Source: Ganoderma boninense (lineage: Eukaryota > Basidiomycota > Agaricomycetes > Polyporales > Polyporaceae). From it: a DNA stretch of 64,000 nt. Shown here one piece after another: positions 10,275 to 21,246 of this stretch (position 1 is its first letter; every line of letters starts with the position of its first letter). The position numbers were made by a program, and so were the translations under genes. The stretch spans positions 1,473,967-1,537,966 of the forward strand of contig CM035315.1 of assembly GCA_002900995.3 (NCBI GenBank), in the 5' to 3' direction. The notes under the pieces are model-generated. The model did no database searches, was not told the origin of the DNA, and saw only the letters and a program-made list of their open reading frames with translations.

Positions 10275-13200
10275 ACGTCTTTCGCGCTTCTGTGCCTATC
10301 GAGGGTAACTAGGTTGTTCTCGTCTAATGTAGCATTATGAGGGCTAGACAGTTCATAATGCAAACGACCTCTCCCCTCCCGAGCACTGCACCCATTGCCC
10401 ATCTGAACGCTCTCTTTGAGTCTGCAAAACCCACGACTTCACATGTCCTTCCCATGCCCACCAGGAGAAATTCTCAAGAAGCTCCAAAGTCTCCAGTGCC
10501 ATGGTCACATCGCCGGCTCGGACACACCAATTGCATCTTGCTCGGGAGTGGTGGCAAGAAGTCAGGTCTGACCTGAATGCGGATTGGTGAAAGCAACTCA
10601 GTTACAGACGTCACGGCGTACCATGTAGGTACGTCTGAAAGTTTGCTTGTATCGGCGTGGTCGTTACTGTTCTTCCTTCGATCAGAAGCAGAATCCAGGA
10701 AAACCATCCGCGACCTTCTTGTGCGCCAGCCATGCTAAGAGCATCCGACAAACTTTCTGTGCGGCGCTAGCACTGCGACAAATCAATCGTGAGCGGCGCT
10801 GCGTTGAACGTTGAACATTGGTCAGCACAAACCCAGAGGAACCCGGAGGCCGAGGAGTGAGATCGGAGACAAGGTTAGTTTTCCGCCGACCTGTCGGAGC
10901 GCTGCTCTTCGCTGAGAAGACTCACAGGACATGTCGTACGTTAAGTCAGGCTCACCTTAACCGCGTCGGGGAGATGTCTTTTCATCTCACCATAAAGAGC
11001 GAAAAACTACAGTCGGTCAACTCAATGAGTGAATAACAACCGATGCTCTCGTCTCCGGCGCACTTTCAGGCAATATGTCGTCTCCTGCCGATTGCTATGA
11101 ACCCGACATCTTCCCTTCTCGCACTTCTTACCGCTCCCGTGAAGTTTCGTACGTCCTCCCAACTGGCCGTCAAGTACTCAACGGCTGATAGGTGTCTAAC
11201 CGTGTCCATGTAATGGACGGTGGTCGTGGGACGTTGATGTGCATAGGTATAGGTACGGTTCTCAATGCTGGGTTTCCAGGTTCCACTGCGGCTTGCTGAT
11301 GCTCGCTTTCACCCGTTCAAACCTGTCTTCTTTTTCTATCTCGGAGAAAGCATTCTCAGAGTTTCGCATCACCCGAAAGGTTCGGTACTGTTCGCAGGCC
11401 CATGGGGTTCCACGGACAGATGCAATCATGCAATTGACCAATCGGGACTCCGAGGCATCGGGCGCTAATGAGCGGTCCTGACGCGAATTGCACTCCTCCC
11501 TCCTGCTTGATCTCATCCCCCTCCCTATCCCATCTCATCACTGCTTTCTCGCAACACCATCGCATTTCTCTACGTGACTATCTGGCGACATAGATTTCTG
11601 TCAAATTCCGTAGCGTACCTCGCCTATCTCCTCTGACGAGAAGACTCTGGCAAGTTGGTCTTCGTTTCAAGAATATGAAGTCAAGCGGCAGTGTAGGTGG
11701 GATATGTGGCGCACGACATCACAGTGGAGACTGTTCGTGGCTGTGAGGAATTCACGCCACTCTCAACGACATGCTGGAGTGTATGTGAAATTTTCGCGCC
11801 GCTACGCGAACCGCAGCCTTCCAGGCATTCAACGTGTATCTAACGTAACCACGACCAGGGTGGTCATGGCGGACAACGCCGTTCGATGCTTACAAGCCGG
11901 AAATCCAAGGGTATCGCAATCGGTGAGCGCAATTCCAACCACATATAGTATAGATGTAATGAATTCGTCCACCTTTGTAGCTCCATGTCGGCGGACATAA
12001 ACTAACCAAAATGTGCGACTGAATGGTTTCACATCGCGTTGTTTGTTTGTGTTCCTTTCTGGGATGCGAAGTGCTAACTGGATTGTTCCATAGAACATCA
12101 TCCAAAGTTGTTTCAAGGACCCGAACACTGGTAACCCTTCCGTCGACGGGGGCCGCCTCCTCGACAACGGGCATTGCCGTCGGTCTCCATGAACATAATT
12201 AACGAAGACTCGAGACACTTCGCCGACCAATTCAAGATATTGTTTGACACATAGTCGGCCAATCAAGTCCTTCGGCCATGTGAACCCCAGCGAGCGTCGT
12301 TATGGTTGCCTCGGGTCTCGCAATTGCGGGCTTAGAGTTTGTTCCGTAAGCATCAATCTGTCTTCGCAACGCAACGGTTACCTCATCTCAGTCAGGCTAA
12401 CCAAGACCATGTTTTCGTTGCGTCCTCGGCAGGGTTCTTATGTCAATTTTACGCCATAGACAAGGTTTTCAAAATTCAAACTGTCTCTCCCTCCGTGAAA
12501 TACCATACGTGCGTGCTCACAGGTACAGAAGCCTCAACTGTATCCTTACGTGGACGTTCGCTTGTCCTCAATCGACACCCTCGACTGTAGACCCGATTCA
12601 CTGGCAAGAATTGCTTGCGGTCCACGCACGAAATAGCTCCGTAATGGTCTTGCCGTTGACCCGGTGCTCGGGATTTGGCGATCGCTCAACCTTCCGGGAC
12701 TCCAGCTGCCTCGTTGCTACTGAACAACCTGTCCATGCTCTAGCTCCTTTGTTCCCACGCTTTGTCTTGTGACCGAATATTTCCTCCGGTGAATCGACAT
12801 TCATTTGAGGCCCTCGACCTGGTCGACACGCCCTGCTCACGACAATTGGGGTCCATTACCATGGTTTGAACCGTAATCCAGATTTATCTCCGACGGACCT
12901 GCACCAAGTCTGCCGCATACTTTGTGGTCGCCACTTACTCAAGGTATGCTTCTCTTCTTGGTGACCCTGCCTCGCGAACGCTGAATGTCTGGGCTATCCG
13001 TACTGGCAGCGAAGCTTTCGAGTCCGACAAATTTGGGGTGCGAGGATCTCCCTTTGACGGTACCCTCAATCATTCGTGGCGCCACGCCCTACGCGTCTTC
13101 CGTGCCGGTTCGTTAGACGTCGGTCCCCTCCTACTCTCACTAAACTCCCAAGCCGAGGTCCGGTGATGTACGTCCAGTATCTCCCTGATTCCGGAAGCAG

Positions 13201-14694
13201 CGAGATAGGGTGTACGTGCCCCTGCCAGTGCCGGCTGCGATTGGCAGAAGAAGTGCGCATGCATGATGTGAGCAAGCGGAACGCCAACGACCGGCATATG
13301 CGTAACCGACAGTGAGAGCTTTGTGTCATTTATCCGAGAGAGGCCTTAATCATGACCATGCTTCTCAGTTCTTAGAATCCAGTGTCAGCCGGTAACGCGC
13401 ATCCGCGCCTCTGGGATGCGAATGCAGGACACCATCGGCACGCATTGCGTTCTGCCACCTTCAAGGGTACTTTTTCATAGTCAAACGAGTGCATCTATTT
13501 CCCTCGGTCCCGTACCTGCTGCGCAGAGTACAGGGATCAAATGAATGATGGAAAAGGGGAAGCCTCAGCACTCTCACCTGACTTTGATATTCAAGCCAGA
13601 CGACTCCACTGAGTATCAGAGTTGACGCGGCGTTGAGGTGGCGGAGAAACGCTGTAGAGGACGTTATGTGGCTACCCTTCTGGCACTCTGCAATTGTGTG
13701 AAGTACTTCTGCTGACAAAACTCCCGGAAAGATAGGTACCAGGTGCCAGGAACGCCCCCCGCGAATGCTGCATCGAGGGCCGCTGAATAAACGCCCGCTA
13801 GGGTCTCTCCGGCGCGCATAAACAGGCTCGTCAATCACCGTCGGCGGCCCTCATAAAATGTACGTGGGTGTCTGCGCGGCTCTGCAGTACGTTGACCGCT
13901 CCTCTTAGTCGCTTGGCGATGTCGTACTTGCTGCACCATTTTATCACACGCAGAGCCTTCGAACCAAGTTCACTGTCCTGGACCCCTGGCGTCATTCGGC
14001 CCGCCTATCGTTCAACATACGAGCCGCTATAATCTCGGCCGGGTACAATATTGGACCTAGCTTTCCGGAATGAAGATTTGGCCCGTGTGCGTCATCCATA
14101 TACACGCCATCATCGGTCAGCCTTTCTGGGTTTCTACCAACGATGGGTACCCATGTTGACTGCGCTTCCGACCCTTCTAGCTTTGGGAATTTCGCGGCAT
14201 ACAATCTCCGGAACCTGAGGTTCGGCACCGTTTGGAGCACGAGTCGTCATCGATGGTCTGAGAAATGTCGGTCTCTTGGGCTCGTGGTCACGACTTCCGC
14301 CTCCCTGCGCGTGCGCGTGGCTGTTGGTCCGTATATCGCTCCCTCTAATTGGCAAGGTTGTGTTTGCAGATGTGATTGTGTTCGGCCGCACGTAGATAAC
14401 TACCGGGCGCAAGACCAAGGCAGAGACAACCCGCAGTTCGCTCTTTCAACATTGACGTATGTTAACCAGGTCCGGCATCCGACACACACTCATTCCATTC
14501 ATGTTGTTTAGGCTCATTGCGGGGAACGTGTAGAGGTTCGGCATTTACGTCGGGCCAGGATTGGTTGAGCTCCCCGCGCTCTTCCGCCGCAATGTGGGTA
14601 AGTCGAGCGGAGCGCTGGCAATTACCGAGATCCATCTCGAGAGCTTCTGATCAATTTCTTGGGCGCAATAGTTTTTCAGGCAGGGCGTTCGAAC
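10275..14694. other. Gene desert, 4.4 kb
   Basis: No family-like reading, no sustained codon bias and no chain of phased exons on either strand. ORFs of up to about 145 codons are present, but they overlap each other and do not share splice-compatible phases. It may be decayed mobile DNA, but I see no terminal repeats or transposase motif here. Confidence 0.5.
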
Positions 14695-14695
14695 A

Positions 14696-15286
14696 CAGTT
14701 GCGGACAATCAAACACGGGTTGACGCCCAAATCGAATTTTCTGACATCTGTGCCCGGGAATGGATTCGCAATGGCTGAAAACGTTAACACACCTCCGAAG
14801 TTTTCCACGACAAAATTAGGTGCGCCCATTTTTGGCCCATTTCAACGCTCCTTTGGCCCCCTGGGGCACCTTAGGCGCCCTACGGGCCGGGTATACCACC
14901 TTTAGCGCCCATTCGCTCACTGATGGCCGCGGGTGTCTTTATATGGGTCCGCCGACGACCCGAGTCCACTGTTCTCCGTGCGCAGTACGAGAAGCATTTT
15001 CTGATGTACTTGAGTACTTGCTGCCTAATCCGCTTGACGCCCAACTTTGCAATGTGCGGTAAGCTCGATAGAAGCTTTTGTTTTTGTGGCATCTTACTCT
15101 TCGAGTCGATTGCCATCTCGATATTTTTACTGACGCCAAATTTTTGGCCCTCAAACCCAAAAGTGGGCTGGGAATCGCTCGTACAAATAGTCCTCCGTCC
15201 TCTAGGCATTTCCCACCATTTCCGGCTATTTCGGAAGGCTAGAAAAATCGGTCGAGTTTTTTGTCGAGTTTGATTGTCCGCAACTG
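14696..15286. mobile_element. Tc1/mariner-like MITE, 591 bp
   Basis: The ends are perfect 19-bp inverted repeats: CAGTTGCGGACAATCAAAC at 14696-14714 and its reverse complement at 15268-15286. The CAGT...ACTG termini and the TA directly after the right end suggest a Tc1/mariner/pogo-type element with TA target duplication. The dinucleotide before the left end is CA, one transition away from TA. The interior has no transposase reading, so it would depend on an element elsewhere. Confidence 0.7.
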
Positions 15287-15287
15287 T

Positions 15288-15898
15288 AGTCCACGCAAGC
15301 GGCAGAGCCGCCTCAAGGCTCCGAGCTGGAGATTGCGGGTGGGAAGGGTTTCATCAAGTAATTGAAGACTGAATGGCATGAGAGCTTGTAACGACTCGGA
15401 AGGCTTCGACGGGCATTGCTAGAAGGCGAAGGCGGGGGTCGTTAAGAACTGTGCGAACGCGACATACCAACTGAGCCGAGCGTCGAGGTGCCTAGATCGC
15501 AAGTCGGCTTTATTCGCCCAAACGGGAAGGGCAGGGTGACCGATGATTCGCGAGAGGAGAGGGGGGCGGCGCAGGAGTTGGCGCAGGGAGGAAGTGGATG
15601 CTGGCCAACCAGAGCACGCGCCCTCTCTCGCGTGGCCGTCGGTTAAGTGATCCGCGGCACGATGTCCATGGGAAACCGCCCTTCTTCTGACCTGCACTAG
15701 CGCGGTACCGTCTCAGTGGACCTTCCTTCGCGCGCGAATATAAGACTCATGGACGCCGAGGCGACCGTCCCTTCGAATGTCTCTGCCCTCTTGTCGGCCG
15801 ACATTCAACATCCTTTCTTCCTTATCTTGAACTTATTCCCCTTGGCCACTTTCGCTGTGCTGCTCGTCCAGGTACCTCTTGCATGACACTCTTCCACG
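15288..15898. other. Spacer and leader upstream of arrestin-like gene
   Basis: No gene recognised. It contains a TATAAG at about 15739 and, just after it, a 45-codon hydrophobic ORF starting at 15749, which could be an upstream ORF in the arrestin-like gene's 5' leader. Confidence 0.4.
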
Positions 15899-17747
15899 AT
15901 GCTCCGACGACCCACTCTACGTGTTGATGCCAATGCTGCCCAAGCATCCGTTGTGCCTGCCACACAGTCGTCTCCTACAGAGCTCGACTATTCCCACAAG
16001 TCGGTCTTCCGGTGAGTGGCCCTTTGCCCTCTTTTAGGTTATGATGCCTTAGCCCCCTGGTCATCAGCTCAGTGCAGTTGGAGATCCACGTACGAAGTCC
16101 CTCTGTCAAAATACACCGTGCCGCCAACTATGACATCCGATCGCTCCCGGTCTTTGGAGAGCAGGACAAGGTCTCAGGCCAGGTTCTCCTTGACGTCAGC
16201 CTGTGCGCCACACCAGGTCGTTTGACCATCTTCGTGCGTACCCTTGATCGCCCGATCCTCATTCTCAACTCTGACACCATCACCCTCCCGATCACATCGA
16301 CAGCTGTCTGGCAGTTTCCTGTACACCTCCCCAAATATGTGTCCGCGAGACCTCGACGACTACACCGAGTCGTCACGAATAGACAAAAACCGGCACGTCT
16401 TTTTCATGACGTCGGACTCACGGACGACGGGGGAATTCGAGAGCCCCCGGTCGACCACGTCGCTGCGGGATGCATTCGCGGCCAGCGTGCGTACCCGACA
16501 GCGCCGCCCCAGCCAAGACAGGATGCGCGGTGCACTGCGGCCGTTCAAATTCGCGTTCGACATCCCACGCCCCGAGCAGTCCGGGCAGGAACTGCCCCCG
16601 ACGTTCTCGTCAGTGGCGACCGGTGAGTGCGGCCCCCGCGCGCGGGCGGGCGTCGAGCGGGCGGAGGTGTCGTACAGTGTCACGGCTGTTTGGGAGGCTG
16701 CTGATGGGAGTGACCGGGTATTGTGAGTTTTTCAAACATGCGCTCCTGCGCGTTTGTCGCTGGCAACGGTTGGGTTGCGTTTGGCTTCGCGATTTCTTAT
16801 TGCGGTTATAGGGTGGAAGCGCCGGTCATCTACGAACCCGATCATGGCTTCCGGTCGCTCGATGGGTCAGCAATGGAACCCGAATCCTGGCTGGAGATTC
16901 CTCTCAAGCCGGATCGACCGTTGCCGTTTAGCTGTGCTGTAAGTCCCCGCCGTATATCTGTTCCGATGGCCAGCGAGTCCGATCTTGACGGCAATCCCTC
17001 TCTCTTTCCGACGCGCGCGTAGGTCACGCTACCCTCATCCCGCCAACTTCTCACGAACAAGTTCGATATCGTACTTCGTCGTCTTCACCACGAACCCACG
17101 ATCCGCGTCCCTCGCACGCGAAATAGCCGCTGATGCGACCATCTCCGTCTCGCTATTACGCGACATCCGCATCGACTCCATCACACCTCGCTATCCTCCG
17201 ACGCCACCACCATTGTCTTCGACACCTTCGACTTCAAGCGATGAGTCAGACATGCCGCCTGTCGCATCCCGTAGGCTGCTCAAACGGGTCGTCAAGAACC
17301 CAGGATCCGTGGTCCGCTCTCCAACGTTGAAGCGGATAACGAGTCAAACACGATTCTCCGACGTGCTCAGCCCGAGCGAGATGAGAGATAAGCCGCTCCC
17401 ACAGCTCCCTCCGCCTGGGATGTCGGAGTCCCGAGCTCTGCAGACGGACGTATCGATCGGGTTTCCGAAGCGGCCAAGATATCGATGTGAACCGGGGCAC
17501 AAACATCCATCATTGGAGGCGCACAAGTCGCTGCCGGACGGCTTGTACAAAGGCAAGATTCAATTGGACAAACACTTGCTTCCCGCGTTCGACTGGTCTG
17601 GTCTTAGAGTCAAGGTGCGCTCCGATGGCCAAGGCAGCCGCTTCTGTGTAGGCTGACCGGTCGCTTCGCCGATAGTACTACCTCGAGGTCTCCGTAATAT
17701 TTGGTCAGGACCAAGTACGCGCAAGAGTGCCCGTGCGCGTGACATAG
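15899..17747 (+). CDS. Arrestin-like fold protein, one frame break
   Basis: Six exons: 15899..16011, 16068..16233, 16304..16722, 16812..16938, 17023..17614 and 17676..17747. Translation follows fungal arrestin-like proteins: VQLEIHVRSP, EQDKVSGQVLLDVSL, PGRLTIFLSGSFLYTSP, a long middle, APVIYEPDHGF, SYFVVFTTNPRSASLAREI and the final strand YYLEVSVIFGQDQVRARVPV. In exon 5 the frame moves by one base near 17035-17045, between VTLPSSR and NFSRTSSISYFVVF. The summed exon length (1489) is one base too many, which agrees with one extra base in the CCC run. Without it the product is about 495 aa. Alpha-arrestins usually act as adaptors in trafficking; I see no obvious PPxY ligase-binding motif, so the role here is open. 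Confidence 0.7.
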
Positions 17748-18837
17748 CACCGTTCCCCATCTTCGACGTCACCGAGTCGCATGAGGGCTGGACCTACGCA
17801 CAGCTTCCTTCAGGCCTCGCCCGCCCCCCTCGACGAGCTTATTCGTTCTGTGAATTATTTGCTCTTTTTTCTCTCACGGACTCGGGATCATCTCGCTGCT
17901 GCTCTTCCATGTGTATAAAATCCGCACCGTCGCAATACATATAGTCACAGTTACAGTTCAGTTCTATACCCACACGCCCACGCATATAGCAACCACCTGT
18001 CCTCGAGCATCCTCTCGTCGCCCCGCCCCGCATCGTACTTACGCGTTCGTCCCGCTTAACTCCGCTAGCCCCGACCGTGGCCCGGCTGCCTCCTGCCTCT
18101 TTGAAGGCTGGCGCCTTCGTTCTCGCGATCCGCGATCCAATTATTCTGTCCCACCTCCTCGGTAGTCGTCGCAGAGGCACAATTCTATGGGTTCCCGGCC
18201 CTTGCTGCGTTTCGACTCTCAATTCATCGCCGTGCTACGTGTGGACCGGATACATTACCACGGCTCGCAGTCTGTCTCAGCTCGCTGCTCGCCAATATAA
18301 TGAACATACCCGGAGCCTGTCTGGGGAACAGTGACCTCATGCATTTAAATGATGGAAGCACACGAGCCTATCATCGGGGCACCTCAGAGCCGAGCCAAGG
18401 ACTCGCAGGGAGCACCGTGTCAACAGGAACAGAGAGCACGTACATATGAATGCGCCACCCACTGAGCCTTGCAATGACTGGACGTCCGGGGAAGATCACA
18501 AAAACGAAAGTCAGGTGCCGGCGGCGAGGAAGGCGACCGAATGGAGCCTTTACGTGAGCCGCCGGCCGCGGAGCGTCAAGTGTTCACACCCGACGTCGAG
18601 ACGGTCGGGAGGTGAGGTGAACGCCGCGTGCTTCGCTGTCCGGTGGGACGGTCCATTCCTGGGGGCCGCAACGTAAACGAAGCAGGGAAGAGGGGACGAG
18701 GGAAAACGAATGGCAATTTTAGGGGTGTTTTCCTACGAGTCATACATGAATGCGGGGTGGCAGTAGAGGTGATTCAGTAACCGTAACTGTACTATATGCT
18801 GTGCAGTGCGGAGACGGCTCCACCCGGGGGTGCGTGC
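17748..18837. other. Intergenic stretch
   Basis: 3' flank of the arrestin-like gene. A TATA-like tataaaa near 17914 is not followed by a convincing gene. No other supported feature. Confidence 0.4.
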
Positions 18838-20190
18838 CTACGTCCATCGACTGGGTGCGTTGGTGAGAACCGTGTACATGGCCGACGTCGCCGGCGGGGC
18901 ACAGCATGATGACTGTGCCAAGGGATCGGATATGGGTGGAAGCGGGATGAGTATGGCCTCTTGTTCACGGCGGTAATATGTGGCCCATTCGCAGTAGTGT
19001 ATAGTGAGTGCTTCGAGACATGTCGGGGGGTTTGGAAAAAGGGTACGTCGTACACGCTTCTGAGAGGAAAACGCGCGCGGGGATACATTGAATGGACGAC
19101 TCGGAGTCAGAGTGGAAGTGGATGGGCGGATCGTAATGCAGTGCCTGTTACCGCAGGCTGACCGGGGTAGAGGAGTCGAGTCAAGGGGCGTCGGGCTGGG
19201 ATCGCGTCGCGGGTTTCTGTGCAGCGATAGTGCAGCGATAGTGCAGTGCCGACTGGAATGAGTCTCCCGTCGTATACGACCGGGAGGGCGGAGTCCACGA
19301 CTCCTGACTAGAGGCGCCGCCATCCGGGAGTACCGGGGTTCCCAGCGGTGTTTGGTCAGACTTGAGATGGGCTCGTATGCTTTTGCAACCTCTCGCCACG
19401 CTGATCGCACGTTAGCCTGGATGCTTGTGGAGGAAGTTCAATCTGGGAGTGCTTACCAATTGAGCTGACAGGGTAAGTCCGCGAAGACGTCGCTCAATTG
19501 CTCGGTTGGCACCCTATCGGCGTAGGCCGACGAGGTGTAGAAGGGGTATTGAATGTATTCGTGGACGGCGGAAGCGGGTATGAACTCCGTCATGACCACA
19601 TACGAAGCGAGGGACCGCTCGTGTGAATGCCCTGCACTGAGCCACAGACCATCAGTGTTTGCGCACATGTTCTGTTTATTCAAGACCGACTGATTTCGTG
19701 ATGACTTAGCGATATCAGTCCAGGCAGTGAACGCCTGGGAGAAGCTCAGGGACACATCCATGAGCTCTACAACGGCGCGGAGTTGTGGTTAGAACACACT
19801 CGAGCCAGTATGGACGAAATACGCACCTTGGAATAGCTTATCGGCCTCGCAAGGTAGGCAGACTTGTACTTGAGATATGTGTCGAGGAGGAAGTGATGAG
19901 AGGAATAAGGACTTGAGGAATCTGTGCGGCCTTATGTACGCCAACGAGAGCGCTTCTGACCACAGCCATACAATAGCCATCAGCATTTGCGTACGTCAGC
20001 CCTGAGCCTTCCTTGTTGGTAGCACCATAGGTATCTGACCACGGCACAACAGACCGTGGCCGCGGCACAATATAACGACTTGCGATACATGAGCCACGGT
20101 ACTGCGTGAGCCAATCCTTTGTGGAAAAACATATTAACGCACAACACAATACTGACACAATTCCAGGCCACACTTCAATCTGAAACAACT
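18838..20190 (-). other. Unresolved possible gene on the minus strand
   Basis: Fragments with coding-like codon use lie on the minus strand. One runs from about 19960 to a donor-like site after CEADKLFQ near 19827. It joins in phase to ELMDVSLSFSQAFTAWTD (from about 19767), which stays open to 19453 and ends in a GTAAGC that could be another donor. Further fragments lie downstream to 18838 in competing frames. I cannot fix a start, an end or a family. It may be a decayed gene or a fast-evolving lineage-specific one. Confidence 0.3.
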
Positions 20191-20402
20191 TCTGTAGGAT
20201 TTTGGATCAGGGCCATCGTTAACTGTCCGTAATCGCCAGACCGACAAGTGCCCGAGATGAGTTGAGAGAGGATACCAAGAGTCCACTCGCGGTGGCACTA
20301 CTGACCGGCGCCAGCGGCCGACTCGGAGCGGGATCTGGCCGTGCATCGTCCTCGCGTAAGAGCGCCGAGATGGGAGCATTCGAAGCGAGATGCAGATATT
20401 CC
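20191..20402. other. Spacer left of the inverted repeat
   Basis: No gene recognised in this short stretch, which leads up to the 72-bp inverted repeat at 20403. Confidence 0.35.
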
Positions 20403-20824
20403 AGCTAACTGCAAAAACATAGCGCGTTCCGGCCGCGCGAGTGGGCGTGGCATGTTTGGCCACCTACCCGAAATGGTCGGGCCAGGCGTGGGTCTCGTCG
20501 CTGGACCTCGCCATCTGGGCGTGTGCCAGCATGCGGGATGGGCAGCTATGGGCAGGTGCGCTGGTGCGAAGCGCTGGCTCTCCGGCGTTTGATCATTCCT
20601 TCCGTCCACCCGGTCTGGAGAAGCTTGAGGGACAGATTTTGGGAGACAATCTTGAGGATACATGGCAAACACACATACTGAAGAAATTATTGTCGCCTCC
20701 GCATTCGCCTGAAGGCCAATATGTGCATGATGTTTGCGCGCCTACCCCTACTATTTCGGGTAGGTGGCCAAACATGCCACGCCCACTCGCGCGGCCGGAA
20801 CGCGCTATGTTTTTGCAGTTAGCT
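20403..20824. repeat. 72-bp perfect inverted repeat with 278-bp spacer
   Basis: Positions 20403-20474 and 20753-20824 are exact reverse complements, starting agctaactgc and ending cacctacccgaaat on the left arm. The spacer has no gene. The arms could form a long hairpin if transcribed, or be the ends of a small mobile element. I found no clear target-site duplication in the flanks. Confidence 0.85.
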
Positions 20825-21246
20825 GTCATCCTTCTGAAAAGTCGTTGGAGCACCGAAAGAGCGTGTTGTGGGCGAGGGTGGGCCTCGCCGCGAACAGCTG
20901 GCACTGGAGCGGACACAGGAGGCAGGTGGCGGATTTGATTGATGCTCCGGCTCGTCGTGGCGCTGCTGTCCAGCTGTGCCCGCCGCCCAATCAGGGCACG
21001 CCGATCGCCCACACGCGGCCGACACATCGAGTAAATCGGAGATCCAGTCGGGCGGAGCTTTGTCTGGGCTGCTCCGTCCAGCGTTCTCCTTGTTCTTGCT
21101 TCTTGTCCACGAGCTGCCATCAGCCTCGGATGCCCTGTCTCTCCCCTCTCTAACCTTTCTAACTGCTAGACTTTAACTCCCTTGTGGCCACTTTAGAGGC
21201 TTGCAACACAATCTACTCACTCTTCTGATAATTTTACCCATCAATC
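20825..21246. other. Upstream region of the SPX-EXS gene
   Basis: Contains the promoter and leader of the phosphate exporter gene. No ORF here has support as a gene. Confidence 0.4.

Noticed and set aside
13992..14240. 82-codon minus-strand ORF with protein-like text
   Set aside because: Isolated in the gene desert, with no phased neighbouring exon and no recognisable family.
15749..15886. 45-codon hydrophobic ORF upstream of the arrestin-like gene
   Set aside because: Not kept as a gene: too short, unsupported by family, and ends just before the arrestin start. It may be an upstream ORF.
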